From: Acinetobacter ursingii DSM 16037 = CIP 107286
Lineage (GTDB): Bacteria; Pseudomonadota; Gammaproteobacteria; Pseudomonadales; Moraxellaceae
DNA length: 34,342 nt
Reading direction: 5' to 3'
Assembly (NCBI RefSeq): GCF_000368825.1
Contig: NZ_KB849716.1
Coordinates: 509,428-543,769, forward strand
Shown: positions 17,695 to 27,834 of the stretch, one piece after another
How the letters are laid out: each line of letters begins with the position of its first letter
Numbering within the stretch: position 1 is the first letter of the stretch
Translations under genes and position numbers: made by a program
Notes under the pieces: model-generated
Databases searched by the model: none
The model's input: only the letters and a program-made list of their open reading frames with translations
What the model was told of the DNA's origin: nothing

Positions 17695-19062
17695 ATGACG
17701 ACACTAACTTGCTTTAAAGCCTATGATATCCGAGGCAAACTCGACACTGAACTGAATGAAGATATTGCTTATAACATTGGTCGTGCTTATGGACAAATCT
17801 ATCAACCTAAAACGATTGTGATTGGTTGCGACATTCGTTTAAGCAGCGAAGGCTTAAAACAAGCCACCATTCGCGGTTTAAATGATGCAGGCGTGAATGT
17901 ACTCGATTTAGGCATGACGGGTACCGAAGAAGTTTACTTTGCTGCCTTCCATCTGGATGTACAAGGCGGTATTGAGGTTACGGCGAGCCATAACCCGATG
18001 GACTATAATGGCATGAAACTGGTACGTGAAAATGCTCGTCCGATTAGTGCTGATACAGGTTTAAAAGAGATTCAAGCTTTGGCTGAATCACAACAGTTCA
18101 ATGATGTTGAACATAAAGGAACGACCAGTCACTACAACATCCTTCCTGAGTTTGTCGATCACCTGATGGGCTATATTGATCCAGCAAAAATCAAACCATT
18201 AAAACTGGTGGTCAATGCAGGCAACGGTGCGGCAGGTCACGTGATTGATACCATTGAAGAAAAATTTAAAAGTCTGAATGTACCTGTTGAATTTATTAAA
18301 ATTCATCACGAAGCAGATGGCACTTTCCCAAATGGCATTCCTAACCCACTTTTGTTTGAAAACCGTGATAGCACTTGCGATGCCGTAATTGAACATCATG
18401 CAGATATGGGAATTGCCTGGGATGGCGATTTCGACCGTTGTTTTCTATTCGATGAAAAAGGTCAATTTATTGAAGGCTATTATATCGTCGGTCTGTTAGC
18501 TCAAGCCTTTTTGATCAAACAATCGGGTGAAAAAATCGTACATGATCCACGCTTGGTCTGGAACACTTTAGATATTGTGGAAAAATATCAGGGTGAAACC
18601 GTACAATCCAAATCTGGACATGCCTTTATCAAGCAAGTCATGCGCGAACACAATGCCGTCTATGGTGGTGAAATGAGTGCACACCATTACTTCCGTGACT
18701 TTGCTTATTGTGATAGTGGCATGATTCCGTGGTTACTGACCATCGCGCTGCTGTCTGAAACAGGTCAATCGCTTTCAACTTTGGTTGAGAATATGATTGC
18801 GAAGTTTCCATGTAGTGGTGAAATTAACTTCAAAGTGGCAGATACGCAAATCACCATTCAGAAACTATTTGATCATTATGCAGCGCAACATCCACAAATC
18901 GACCGTACGGATGGTGTCAGTTTAGATTTTGGTATTTGGCGTTTTAATGTACGTGCTTCCAATACCGAACCTTTACTGCGTTTGAATATCGAGAGTCGCG
19001 GTGAACAGGCTCGTCCAATGCAAGATTATGTCGATGAGTTAACAGCACTCATTCAGGCTTAA
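17695..19062 (+). CDS. pgm: Phosphomannomutase/phosphoglucomutase
   Basis: This alpha-D-phosphohexomutase makes Man-1-P or Glc-1-P from the 6-phosphates, feeding ManC and GalU. It has 455 residues and four domains. The phosphoserine loop is VTASHNP (Ser98), the metal loop GDFDRCF, the sugar loop [11 protein letters not shown], and the phosphate-binding domain closes with [18 protein letters not shown] at 17654-17659 may be its -10; no clear -35 or SD was found. It reads towards pgt1, the arrangement of pgm at the end of Acinetobacter K loci next to lldP. Confidence 0.95.
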   Translation: MTTLTCFKAYDIRGKLDTELNEDIAYNIGRAYGQIYQPKTIVIGCDIRLSSEGLKQATIRGLNDAGVNVLDLGMTGTEEVYFAAFHLDVQGGIEVTASHNPMDYNGMKLVRENARPISADTGLKEIQALAESQQFNDVEHKGTTSHYNILPEFVDHLMGYIDPAKIKPLKLVVNAGNGAAGHVIDTIEEKFKSLNVPVEFIKIHHEADGTFPNGIPNPLLFENRDSTCDAVIEHHADMGIAWDGDFDRCFLFDEKGQFIEGYYIVGLLAQAFLIKQSGEKIVHDPRLVWNTLDIVEKYQGETVQSKSGHAFIKQVMREHNAVYGGEMSAHHYFRDFAYCDSGMIPWLLTIALLSETGQSLSTLVENMIAKFPCSGEINFKVADTQITIQKLFDHYAAQHPQIDRTDGVSLDFGIWRFNVRASNTEPLLRLNIESRGEQARPMQDYVDELTALIQA

Positions 19063-19075
19063 ATAATCAAATTAA

Positions 19076-19109
19076 AATACGGCTGAGATTACTCAATCTC
19101 AGCCGTATT
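19076..19109. terminator. Perfect terminator stem between convergent pgm and pgt1
   Basis: AATACGGCTGAGATT (19076-19090) pairs perfectly with AATCTCAGCCGTATT (19095-19109) around ACTC, a 15-bp stem. It lies 14 bp past pgm and overlaps the last codons and stop of pgt1, so the pgt1 reading frame supplies one arm. T tracts are modest on both sides. Confidence 0.8.
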
Positions 19110-20930
19110 GTCTGGCGTTAGACTTAAACCATAAAGATAATTTTCACCCGATAAACTATCCTGATTGATATTTTTATACTGCTCTAAAAGTTGCTTGGCA
19201 TCATGCTTACACTCAGAAGCAGGCATCAAAAATTTAGGGTGAATCACCTCATAACAGCCCGATAAGCGCTGCATAAAATGATAATATGGAGAAAGCGGCA
19301 ATCCTGCGACCTGCAATAATTTAGGTGCCACAAAACTGCTTGGAGTCGACTCTTGCTGTAACACTTTTTTCTGAATTGGAAAATTACTCCAGAGCGCCAA
19401 AGGCGTTTGATAGTTCTTTAAAGCCGTGCGTTCTGGATCATTTTTAAAATAATCATATTCATCATAAACGCCCTGCAAATTTGGCAAATGATCGCCAAAA
19501 ACCAGCACAATGGTGGGTTGTTTTAAGGTTTTCAAATATGCAGTTAATTCTGATAATTTCTGATCTGCTCGTGCAACGCCAGCCGTATACGTACTGAGTT
19601 TTCGTTGGTTGAGCTCTGAAAGCGTTTTGCTGAACTTAAATTGTTGTTTGCCATAACGATCATCATTGTACATTGGATGATTTTCAACCGTAATCGCATA
19701 AATAAACTTGGGCTGATCCCCTTGCTGTAACACTTTTTTAATATTTTCGTAAATCAGCACATCCGTCGCCCACCCGCCTGCGTTAAATATCTGAGGTCGT
19801 TTTTCTTGCGAAACCATATTCTCTAAAGAAATAAATTGTTGAAAGCCTAAAGCAGGATAGACCTTATTACGATTATAGTAGTAGCCATAATTATTGTGCA
19901 TGGCAATGGTTTGATACCCCAAACCATCTAGATAAAAAGGTAACGCATAAATCGGATGTTTCACTTTAGACACATACAATAATTCATTGGGAAAAAATGC
20001 CGTGTTTAAACTGGTCAATACCTCAAATTCAACGTTGGCTGTCCCACCGCCAAATGAAGGAGAAATCAATTGCGAGATTTGATTTTTCTGAAAAAAAGGC
20101 AATAAATTACGCCCTAAAGCCTGATCCAGATGCCGCGGATCCCAAAAGGATTCTTGCATAATAATCACGATATTGGGTTTTATTGCATCATCGGCCAAAG
20201 TGCCTTTAACTTCTGGATTTTGATGCAAAATATCCTGTATCGCCTGCTCGGACACTTGCGCACGGGGCAATAATCGATCTGTTACCTGATCGAGTATTTT
20301 AGAAATATAAAATGTACTAAAACCATAGTTTTGAATTTTACGATAATCTCCAACCCAGTCATTTCGTGTATTGGGAAAATCTGCGAGTTGATTACAAATG
20401 GCGGGACGATCGTCACGCTGACAAGCCCCTGTCGGATTCATAATGAAATTGAGATATATCAAACTGCTACTGATAAAAAAGAAAATAATCGTGTTCGGAA
20501 CATAACTATGTATCGTTGTTTTTTCTTCTTTTCTGATTGCAATCACCAATACCACGAGGAACAGTGCAATTAAAATGAAAAAAATCAGTTGTAATGACCA
20601 TGGAGAAGCTTTCATCGCCTCTGGTAATAAAAACACATCTTCAGGACTGAGATTGCTGAATAAATATTGTTGTTTTTTCTGATTAATAAAATTCAGAAAC
20701 ATCACAAAAATTTGACTTAAAATCAATGCCGTATATTGACGGCCAGTGGCGATAAAGAAAAGCTGAATAATGGCGTAATTAAATAAAACGGCGAATAGAA
20801 CTTTGTTATAGCCAATATATAAATAAAACTTTTTAAGTGTAAATGCATCGCCCCAGCCAATGTAGACACCAATACATGCAGATAAAAAAGCAACGCCAAT
20901 AAACAGCAATTGCTGGCGTAAAAACGACAT
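19089..20930 (-). CDS. pgt1: LTA-synthase-like membrane sulfatase-fold transferase (Pgt1-like)
   Basis: The 613-residue protein has about five N-terminal membrane helices (about 5-165) and a periplasmic alkaline-phosphatase/sulfatase domain (about 252-530). Likely metal and catalytic residues are Glu260 (IIMQESFWDP), the nucleophile Thr297 in SFGGGTANVEFE, and the late VFGDHLPNL. This is the lipoteichoic-acid-synthase family, which moves phosphoglycerol or phosphoethanolamine groups. The position between galE/gne1 and pgm matches the optional pgt1 gene of Acinetobacter K loci, predicted to be a phosphoglycerol transferase that decorates the capsule. No SD is evident at the ATG. The true substrate is unproven. 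Confidence 0.85.
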   Translation of the reverse strand: MSFLRQQLLFIGVAFLSACIGVYIGWGDAFTLKKFYLYIGYNKVLFAVLFNYAIIQLFFIATGRQYTALILSQIFVMFLNFINQKKQQYLFSNLSPEDVFLLPEAMKASPWSLQLIFFILIALFLVVLVIAIRKEEKTTIHSYVPNTIIFFFISSSLIYLNFIMNPTGACQRDDRPAICNQLADFPNTRNDWVGDYRKIQNYGFSTFYISKILDQVTDRLLPRAQVSEQAIQDILHQNPEVKGTLADDAIKPNIVIIMQESFWDPRHLDQALGRNLLPFFQKNQISQLISPSFGGGTANVEFEVLTSLNTAFFPNELLYVSKVKHPIYALPFYLDGLGYQTIAMHNNYGYYYNRNKVYPALGFQQFISLENMVSQEKRPQIFNAGGWATDVLIYENIKKVLQQGDQPKFIYAITVENHPMYNDDRYGKQQFKFSKTLSELNQRKLSTYTAGVARADQKLSELTAYLKTLKQPTIVLVFGDHLPNLQGVYDEYDYFKNDPERTALKNYQTPLALWSNFPIQKKVLQQESTPSSFVAPKLLQVAGLPLSPYYHFMQRLSGCYEVIHPKFLMPASECKHDAKQLLEQYKNINQDSLSGENYLYGLSLTPDNTAEIE

Positions 20931-21053
20931 AGGCAGATCTGGGAGAAATACAACAAAGCTTTATTTTAGCATATATTCGAGATAGGCTTACTTTATTCAG
21001 AATGTAACCCAACAGAAAAAAGCAGCTCGAAAGTTACTTTTTAAAATCAATAG

Positions 21054-21125
21054 CTTTCTTTCATCATTGTTTAGATTCTCATTATTTTCTCCTTAAAAGA
21101 GAAATAAAAGGAACTAATGAAAGAA
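21054..21125. repeat. Dispersed intergenic palindrome, copy B
   Basis: A palindrome of about 70 bp downstream of galE. Outer arms TTCTTTCAT (21056-21064) and ATGAAAGAA (21117-21125) pair perfectly. Inner TTATTTTCTC and GAGAAATAA pair around TTAAAA. It is related to copy A by a 15-base identity and three shorter blocks. It could act as the galE terminator but lacks a clean T run. Confidence 0.5.
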
Positions 21126-21165
21126 CTATAATACATGATCAAAATTCAAACAGAACTTGATCTGA

Positions 21166-22191
21166 TCATTCGACATCCCGATAACCATTTGGATTTTGTT
21201 TTTGCCAATGCCAACTGTCTTTCAGCATATCTTCTAGCGTGAATTGCGCACTCCAGCCTAACTCTTCTCTTGCTCGTGAAGCATCTGCATAAAAAGCGGA
21301 TAAATCTCCAGCCCTACGCTCAACAAACTCTGTAGGAATGGAAACCCCATTTACTCTTTCAAAAGTTTCCTTAATTTGTAGAACTGAGATCGCGATACCT
21401 GTTCCAATATTCCAGGCACGACAACCTCGATGATTCAAGCGATTATCGACAGCTAAGACATGCGCTTTTGATAAATCAACCACATGAATAAAATCTCGCT
21501 CACATGTTCCATCCAAAGTAGGATAATCATTACCAAAAATCGCTAATTTCTCACGACGACCGACCGCTACTTGAGTCACATAAGGCATTAAGTTATTTGG
21601 AATACCAAGCGGATCTTCACCAATTCTTCCACTTTGATGCGCCCCGACCGGATTAAAATAACGCAATAAGGCAATTGACCAACGTTCATCAGCTTCAGCT
21701 GTCTTTTCTAAGATCTGCTCAATAACTAATTTAGTATAGCCATAGTTATTATTTGGCATACTGAGTGTCATATTTTCACTGTACGGCGATGAATTCAGCT
21801 CGCCATAAACCGTTGCAGATGAGCTAAATACAAGCTTAAAGACTTCTGCACGTTGCATGGCATTGACGAGATTAATACTTCCCGCAATATTATTATCAAA
21901 ATAAATTAGAGGCTGTTGCTGACTTTCACCGACTGCCTTTAAACCCGCAAAATGAATGACAGCATCAATTTTATGCTGTACAAAAACCTGATCGAGTTGT
22001 TCACTATTACGGATATCACCTTCCACAAATGTCAGAGATTTTCCTGTCAACTCCTGAACCCGATTAAGCGACTCTATAGAACTGTTGGATAAATTATCAA
22101 ATACAACCACATCATGGTTCGCATTGAGTAATTCAACACAAGTATGCGAACCGATATATCCAGCACCGCCAGTTACTAAAATATTTGCCAT
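21166..22191 (-). CDS. galE: UDP-glucose 4-epimerase (GalE/Gne1)
   Basis: This 341-residue extended short-chain dehydrogenase interconverts UDP-Glc and UDP-Gal, and possibly the N-acetyl forms, as proposed for Acinetobacter Gne1. The NAD motif is TGGAGYIGSH (7-16). The active site has SSSATVYG and the YxxxK motif in YGYTK. C-terminal ERRAGDLSAFYADASRA is typical of GalE. It lies 8 bp after pgi at the end of the galU-ugd-pgi-galE set. Specificity for Glc/Gal or GlcNAc/GalNAc cannot be settled from sequence alone. Confidence 0.93.
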   Translation of the reverse strand: MANILVTGGAGYIGSHTCVELLNANHDVVVFDNLSNSSIESLNRVQELTGKSLTFVEGDIRNSEQLDQVFVQHKIDAVIHFAGLKAVGESQQQPLIYFDNNIAGSINLVNAMQRAEVFKLVFSSSATVYGELNSSPYSENMTLSMPNNNYGYTKLVIEQILEKTAEADERWSIALLRYFNPVGAHQSGRIGEDPLGIPNNLMPYVTQVAVGRREKLAIFGNDYPTLDGTCERDFIHVVDLSKAHVLAVDNRLNHRGCRAWNIGTGIAISVLQIKETFERVNGVSIPTEFVERRAGDLSAFYADASRAREELGWSAQFTLEDMLKDSWHWQKQNPNGYRDVE

Positions 22192-22199
22192 GTTTTACC

Positions 22200-23873
22200 T
22201 TAACCCTTTTTATTTCCGAGCAGCAATTCAATCAGGCCTTGAGTAGAGGCATCCAGATGTGCTGTCTCATGTTGCTGACCATTTAAGATCGGCAGAATCT
22301 GATTGGCAATTTCCTTACCTTTTTCTACCCCCCATTGATCGAAGGGGTTAATGTTCCATAATACAGATTGTACAAAGACTTTGTGCTCGTATAGTGCAAT
22401 CAGCATACCTAAAGTTTTTGGATTTAACTCTTTAATTAAAAAAGTCGAACTCGGTTGATTACCCGTATATTGTTTATAGATGGGTAAATTTTCTAATTCT
22501 TTTTGATCGAGAGCCTGATTACCAAAGGCCAAAAGTCTAGACTGTGCCAAACAGTTGGATAATGCCAAATGATGCTGTTCAATCAAAGCGTCAGCATTTT
22601 CAACATAGGTAAAATGATTGGCATTATAACGATGAATCGGCGCGATAAAATCACAACTCACCGCATGTGTACCTTGATGTAGTAATTGATAGAAAGCATG
22701 TTGGGCGTTTGGTCCCACTTCGCCCCAAACAATTGGACACGTGCCAGATTCAACTTTGTGATTATTACGTTGAACCGACTTACCATTCGACTCCATTTCC
22801 AATTGCTGTAGGTAAGAAGCAAAATATTTTAAGCGACCATCATAAGGCAAGACTGCATGGGTTTGCATGTTTAAATAGTTAGTATTCCATGCCCCAAGCA
22901 ATCCCATCATCACAGGTACATTTTCATGAAATGGGGTCTGACGAAAATGTTGATCAATTAGATAGGCACCGGCCAACAGTTCCTGAAATCCTTCAACACC
23001 CACTTTAAGTGCAATTGGTAAACCAATGCATGACCATAAGGAATATCGACCACCAACCCAATCCCATAGTAATAGCTGATTGTCAGGATGAATGCCCCAC
23101 TCCGTCATTCTCTCAGGTTTGGTCGACACGCCAATAAAATGACTTTTTAAGACACAATAACGATCACCTAGTGCCTTTTCCAACCATAAACGCGCCGTTT
23201 CAGCATTAGATAGCGTATCAATCGTTCCAAAAGACTTAGATGAAATAATAAATAGCGTCGTTTCTGGGCGTAACTGATGTAATAAGTCAGAGAGCTGGCT
23301 ACCATCCATCGTCGATACGAAATGTACGTCCAATGGTTTTGCTGTTGGCACTTTAAAATCAGACAAAGCATGTGTCACCATCAATGGACCTAAATCAGAA
23401 CCACCGACGCCAATATTCACCACATCTTGAATCACTTCGCCTGTTACGCCACGATATTGTCCAGCATGGATTTTTTCAACCAATCGAAACATCCGATCCA
23501 GTTGTTCATTGACTTGCATTGACAGTTCAGAAAACTGCACCGTATTTTTAGGTAATCGCAATGCCCAGTGCATAGCAGCGCGTTGTTCAGTATAATTAAT
23601 CAGCTCTTGTGAAAATAATTGCTTAATCCATTCCTTCAAATCTTTAGCTTCAGCCCATGCCACTAAAGACTGTATTATGTCCTGATTGACTCGATGCTTA
23701 CTATAATCGAAAGTCAAATCATCGCAACCCAATGAAAACTGCTCAAATCGATCATTTTGTTGTTCAAATAATTGATTCAGATGCATGTCTTGCATCTTCT
23801 CACCAAGAGATTGAAGTTGTATTACTGCTGATTGTTTATTTTGCTTTGGAAATTTTTCAATATTTTCATTCAT
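22200..23873 (-). CDS. pgi: Glucose-6-phosphate isomerase
   Basis: Pgi interconverts glucose-6-P and fructose-6-P, supplying precursors for UDP-Glc and GDP-Man. It has 557 residues, near the usual 549. Signature segments are [49 protein letters not shown] and MESNGKSV (catalytic Glu), with the His and Lys sites in the C-terminal third ([11 protein letters not shown]). Its ATG overlaps the ugd stop by four bases. In Acinetobacter capsule nomenclature the gene is called gpi. Confidence 0.96.
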   Translation of the reverse strand: MNENIEKFPKQNKQSAVIQLQSLGEKMQDMHLNQLFEQQNDRFEQFSLGCDDLTFDYSKHRVNQDIIQSLVAWAEAKDLKEWIKQLFSQELINYTEQRAAMHWALRLPKNTVQFSELSMQVNEQLDRMFRLVEKIHAGQYRGVTGEVIQDVVNIGVGGSDLGPLMVTHALSDFKVPTAKPLDVHFVSTMDGSQLSDLLHQLRPETTLFIISSKSFGTIDTLSNAETARLWLEKALGDRYCVLKSHFIGVSTKPERMTEWGIHPDNQLLLWDWVGGRYSLWSCIGLPIALKVGVEGFQELLAGAYLIDQHFRQTPFHENVPVMMGLLGAWNTNYLNMQTHAVLPYDGRLKYFASYLQQLEMESNGKSVQRNNHKVESGTCPIVWGEVGPNAQHAFYQLLHQGTHAVSCDFIAPIHRYNANHFTYVENADALIEQHHLALSNCLAQSRLLAFGNQALDQKELENLPIYKQYTGNQPSSTFLIKELNPKTLGMLIALYEHKVFVQSVLWNINPFDQWGVEKGKEIANQILPILNGQQHETAHLDASTQGLIELLLGNKKG

Positions 23874-25135
23874 AGCCGACCAACACCTTCATAGGCGAAA
23901 CCCTGAGCTTTTACAAAATCAGGATCATAAAGATTACGTCCATCCAGAATAAGGGGATGACGCATTGTTTGCTGTAGTTTTTTATAATCAGGACTGTAAT
24001 ATTGTTTCCATGCGGTAATCACACAAAGTGCATCTGCATTTTGCACTACGTCATAAGCGTCCAGACTCAAAATCAAGTCATCTCGCTCACCATACATTTT
24101 ATAAATTTCTTGTAAAGCCTGTGGATCATGCAGTTGCACCTTAGCACCTTGTGCCCACAATGCAGCTAACATTGCATGAATCGGAGAATTATGAATACTT
24201 GATGTATTTTCTTTAAATGCTGCACCCCAGATCGCAACGGTTTTTCCATTTAAATCTGAATGGTAATAATTCCAGAGCTTACGAAATAGAATTTCTTTTT
24301 GTTGCTCATTAATTTCCCAAACCTGCTCTAACAAACGGCTTTTCGCACCACTTTTAGAGACTTCGCTAGATAGGGTCAAAATATCATGCGAGAAATTCTC
24401 CCCCCCAAAACCTGCACCCGCTGATAAATAGGCTGAACCAATACGGGTATCCGCGCCCATTCCTTGCCTTACATTGGCAATATCAATGCCTAGCTTTTCA
24501 GCCACGAGAGCCAAATCATTCATATAGCTAATTCGCGTCGCCAACATGCCTGAAATACTCAATTTAGTAAATTCAGCATCCAAAATAGGCATAAACAAAT
24601 ATTGATTTTGATAGCGAAAAAATGGGCGAAGGAGTTCTTCCATCATCAATTTGGCAGCTTCTGCCTCTGCTCCAATAATGACGTGTTTGACATTCAGAAC
24701 ACTATTAATCGCATTACCTTCCTGAATGACGTCAGGAAAATACACCCAGTCATCATTCGGTAAAATTGCTTTCAGCTTATCCGTTCCATGCAAACCAAAA
24801 GTTGAGCCATTGACCATCAACTTTGGATGAATAATCGGGCGTAATGCAAGTTCTTTTAATGTGTTTAAGGCAAGTTTGAATTCAGCTGGATTATAACAAA
24901 ATAGATAAGTATCAATATCTAAAGGCAAATCTACCAATGTGCTTTGTAGCAACATTTTGGCTTCACGTTGTTTACTTAAACGACGATTCACCTCTTCATC
25001 CTGATATTGAATATTTATGGATGTTGTGGATAGATGCGAATGTTGATAGCACCAATAGACTTGATTACCATATTCGGCTAATAAAGCTGCCAATACGCCA
25101 GCCTGTAACGTAGTCCCTAATATCGCAATCTTCAT
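23870..25135 (-). CDS. ugd: UDP-glucose 6-dehydrogenase family protein with an atypical active site
   Basis: The family oxidises UDP-Glc to UDP-GlcA. The 421-residue protein aligns over its length. The NAD loop is GTTLQAG rather than GxGxx[14 protein letters not shown] corresponds to the FNPEFLREGSAI loop. The catalytic Lys is in [16 protein letters not shown] (Lys191), but the Asn expected four residues on is Ser195. The motif usually GFGGSCFPKD reads [10 protein letters not shown]: the nucleophilic Cys is Asn247, while Asp251 remains. The run of seven G in this motif is in frame with what follows. Gene position (galU-ugd-pgi) supports the Ugd role. The substitutions make the chemistry uncertain and may be a trait of the Acinetobacter lineage. 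Confidence 0.88.
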   Translation of the reverse strand: MKIAILGTTLQAGVLAALLAEYGNQVYWCYQHSHLSTTSINIQYQDEEVNRRLSKQREAKMLLQSTLVDLPLDIDTYLFCYNPAEFKLALNTLKELALRPIIHPKLMVNGSTFGLHGTDKLKAILPNDDWVYFPDVIQEGNAINSVLNVKHVIIGAEAEAAKLMMEELLRPFFRYQNQYLFMPILDAEFTKLSISGMLATRISYMNDLALVAEKLGIDIANVRQGMGADTRIGSAYLSAGAGFGGENFSHDILTLSSEVSKSGAKSRLLEQVWEINEQQKEILFRKLWNYYHSDLNGKTVAIWGAAFKENTSSIHNSPIHAMLAALWAQGAKVQLHDPQALQEIYKMYGERDDLILSLDAYDVVQNADALCVITAWKQYYSPDYKKLQQTMRHPLILDGRNLYDPDFVKAQGFAYEGVGRL

Positions 25136-25160
25136 TTTTTATACCTAAGGTCTTATAAAT

Positions 25161-26036
25161 TTAAAGAGCTAACTCACGAATCAGTGTTTTAAAATCATTA
25201 CCTAATTTAGGATGTTCAATCCCATAATGTAAAATCGCTTTTAAATAGCCCAATTTACTACCACAGTCAAAAGTCTGTCCCTGCATCCGATAGGCTTCAA
25301 CTTGTTCTGACTCTTGTAACATAGCAATCGCATCAGTCAACTGGATTTCATTACCTGCACCCTTTGGTGTTTGCTCCAAGAGCTGCATAATCTTGGCAGG
25401 TAAAACATAACGACCGACCACTGAAAGATTTGATGGTGCAGCACCCACCGCAGGTTTTTCTACAATACCCTGCATGATTTGGCTTTGGCCTTCTTCGGGA
25501 ATTGTTGCAACATCGACAATACCGTACTGATCTACTAAATCATCAGGTACAGCCTCTACCATGATTTGCGCTGCATGAGTTTCATCAAACCGCTGTATCA
25601 TACGCGCTAAATCATTTTGCTCAGATTTTGCTTTAACCAAAACATCAGGAAGTAACACTGCAAAGTCATTATTTCCCACAATACTTTTGGCACAAAGAAC
25701 TGCATGACCTAGACCTAAAGGTTTTGGCTGACGCACACTCACTACGCTGACATTGGGAGGAACAATATCCGTAATTTCTTTAAGCAAATCAAACTTCTTT
25801 TTTTGCTCTAACGTCGTTTCAAGTTCAAAATTACGATCAAAATAATTTTCAATGGACGCTTTAGATGAATGAGTCACCAAAATAATCTGCTCGATACCTG
25901 CTGCAACCGCTTCACGTACCACGTATTCAATGGCTGGACGATCCACCACTGTGACCATCTCTTTGGGAATTGATTTACTAGCAGGTAAAAAACGAGTACC
26001 CAAGCCTGCTACTGGTAAAATTGCTTTTTTGATCAT
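25161..26036 (-). CDS. galU: UTP-glucose-1-phosphate uridylyltransferase
   Basis: GalU makes UDP-Glc from UTP and Glc-1-P, the source for UDP-Gal and UDP-GlcA. The 291-residue length is standard. The nucleotide-binding start is AILPVAGLGTRFLPASKSIP followed by KEM. VRQPKPLGLGHAVLCAK, VLLPDVLV and GIVEKPAVGAAPSNLSVVGR are in family order. It lies 25 bp upstream of ugd, and 102 bp separate it from wzi. No good SD precedes the ATG. Confidence 0.96.
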   Translation of the reverse strand: MIKKAILPVAGLGTRFLPASKSIPKEMVTVVDRPAIEYVVREAVAAGIEQIILVTHSSKASIENYFDRNFELETTLEQKKKFDLLKEITDIVPPNVSVVSVRQPKPLGLGHAVLCAKSIVGNNDFAVLLPDVLVKAKSEQNDLARMIQRFDETHAAQIMVEAVPDDLVDQYGIVDVATIPEEGQSQIMQGIVEKPAVGAAPSNLSVVGRYVLPAKIMQLLEQTPKGAGNEIQLTDAIAMLQESEQVEAYRMQGQTFDCGSKLGYLKAILHYGIEHPKLGNDFKTLIRELAL

Positions 26037-26138
26037 TTCACTATCTATATTTTATTTACAAAAAGGAGTTAAGGAATTTAATCACTATTCAATAATTAGA
26101 ACTGAAAATTATCAGCTTGGTGTTTTCGCAATTCCAAA

Positions 26139-27578
26139 TTAGTGCATAAATTCTATAGGAATTTCTATACTAACAGAAGCACCCCTGTCTCGATGATTAA
26201 TATCAGAGTCACTCAACCATCCTCTGATTTTTAACGGAATATCGCTTTTGAAATAATGTGTCCAAGTTAAATCCAAAGCCTTAATTTTATCTTCTTGAGG
26301 AAAAGCCTGATTAATCGCAAGATTTGACTGATTGACTTTTGTATATAAAACTCGACCACTTAGCCGATTCATTGAATCAAAACGAATATCCCCCCCTATT
26401 GAATACATTTCTCCATCCCCACCAATAGGATAAGCAAGAGGATAGCCATGTTGATAAAACCCATCTGTATAAACTGAATGATTATAGGTATATCCCCATA
26501 CATCTCCATTCGTACGCGTATCTGCCCATTCAGCATAGACACTATAAGGCATATTTTTAAAGCTAGAAGCAAAATCGACACCAGCTAGATATAATTTACG
26601 AGATGGCAGTCCTCCTGCCTCATCCTCACCAACTGCTTGACCGTAAAGGCTAACTGGTAATTTTAATATACCATTCAATCCTAAACGAAAATCAAGACCC
26701 GCGAGTTGATTCGAACGATCTTCATTCGTATCATATACGTTATCATTGCCTTTGATGGCATCCCACAATGTACTGAAGCTTTCTGAGCGCCCCTCTCCTC
26801 CCCATTGTAATACACGAGAAGCACCCACCTCTAAATAAGGGAAGGGTTGAGCCGTTAATCGCAAACCTAATAATTTTGCATCTGGAACAGCATGATAATC
26901 TTTAAGTTGACCTGCAAAAGCTTGATACTGCCAAGGACCGATCCAAGACAGCCATTTTGTTTCAAAAGCATTTTGTATAGCTCGTTGCATGGTAAAACCA
27001 TAAACAGGTCTCGAAGCATCACCACGAATTAAGCTACCTTCATGACCTGGTCCCCACCATGTTGGAATTTGTCCAGCAACCACCCATTGATTCCAAAGTT
27101 TACCCGCAATATAAGATCCTTCTACATTCACATCGTCATTGTTGTCATCTATTTGGTCTTTTTCCAAGTTGACATGTAATTTAGCATCCCAATTATCTCC
27201 CCCTCCATTTAACTCTATATTACCCTGATATTGCGACTTACTTACATCACCAAAAGATTGAGGAAGATAGCTCTGATCTGTCTCGGCAAATAGACCCACT
27301 TTAAACTGACCATTATCTACTTTTAAGTTATTTTTTATTGAGGTAATAACTTTTTCTTGTGCTGGCGTCTGAACGTTTGCTTGTTCAAGAGCTTTTAATA
27401 TTTCATCCCCACTTAGCGGCCATGTAGATGTACTTACATGAATCACACCTTGCTGGTTTAACCAAATAAGGTCATTACGTAAATCTGAATTGTTAAGTAA
27501 AATTCCTTGAGCAAAGGTCTGTGTTCCTGAACCTGCTAAAATAATAAAAAAGGCAAGTTTTTTTTTAAAATTCATCAT
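26139..27578 (-). CDS. wzi: Capsule-attachment outer-membrane protein Wzi
   Basis: The 479-residue protein has a Sec signal peptide (MMNFKKKLAFFIILAGSGTQ, cleavage near TFA-QG). It then shows the Wzi/Caps_assemb pattern: LRNDLIWLNQQGVI, VAGQIPTWWGPGHEGSLIRG and alternating beta strands with aromatic girdles, ending IEIPIEFMH. E. coli Wzi is an 18-stranded beta barrel of the same length that anchors group 1 capsule at the cell surface. Two ATGs in tandem (27578 and 27575) are equally possible starts. It is the first gene of the galU-side operon and is divergent from the sugar transferase. In the A. baumannii K loci I know, wzi lies elsewhere, so this placement is notable. Confidence 0.9.
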   Translation of the reverse strand: MMNFKKKLAFFIILAGSGTQTFAQGILLNNSDLRNDLIWLNQQGVIHVSTSTWPLSGDEILKALEQANVQTPAQEKVITSIKNNLKVDNGQFKVGLFAETDQSYLPQSFGDVSKSQYQGNIELNGGGDNWDAKLHVNLEKDQIDDNNDDVNVEGSYIAGKLWNQWVVAGQIPTWWGPGHEGSLIRGDASRPVYGFTMQRAIQNAFETKWLSWIGPWQYQAFAGQLKDYHAVPDAKLLGLRLTAQPFPYLEVGASRVLQWGGEGRSESFSTLWDAIKGNDNVYDTNEDRSNQLAGLDFRLGLNGILKLPVSLYGQAVGEDEAGGLPSRKLYLAGVDFASSFKNMPYSVYAEWADTRTNGDVWGYTYNHSVYTDGFYQHGYPLAYPIGGDGEMYSIGGDIRFDSMNRLSGRVLYTKVNQSNLAINQAFPQEDKIKALDLTWTHYFKSDIPLKIRGWLSDSDINHRDRGASVSIEIPIEFMH

Positions 27579-27834
27579 ATTATGGACTCAAAATTTCACT
27601 ACATGTATAAAATACTATTGATAAGGTTATATTAGCTAAAATAAAAAAAAAATTCCGTTATTTTAATGTTTTTCGTGTACTTTTGTATCTAAATAGAAAT
27701 TTCTGATATTTCAAATATTGAAGTCTTCACTATATTTCATATAGAATCTCGTATAGATTTTATTTTCAATTCAATTGTAATAAATAAAGTTTTACAATTG
27801 CAAAAATGTTCTTTGAGCACAATAGACGTGATAC
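27579..27834. promoter_or_regulatory. Divergent regulatory region between wzi and the initiating transferase
   Basis: 256 bp of AT-rich DNA that must drive both halves of the polysaccharide locus. A perfect 9-bp inverted repeat, CAATTGTAA (27772-27780) and TTACAATTG (27792-27800), with an 11-base spacer lies 35 bp before the transferase ATG. A shorter one, CTATAT-N3-ATATAG, lies near 27730-27744. No JUMPstart or ops-type element was seen. It may be an operator or a leader hairpin. Confidence 0.4.

Noticed and set aside
19089..19109. Treating the pgm terminator as evidence that pgt1 ends earlier
   Set aside because: The pgt1 frame continues without a break to the TAA at 19089; overlap of a terminator arm with a gene end is common in compact convergent pairs.
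24391..24410. Run of seven G in ugd as a possible frameshift that hides a normal GFGGSCF motif
   Set aside because: The frame reads family-like sequence on both sides of the run, and altering the run would break the following residues, so the missing Cys is genuine in this sequence.
27579..27834. JUMPstart/ops antitermination element
   Set aside because: No GGCGGTAG-like core was found upstream of the polysaccharide genes.
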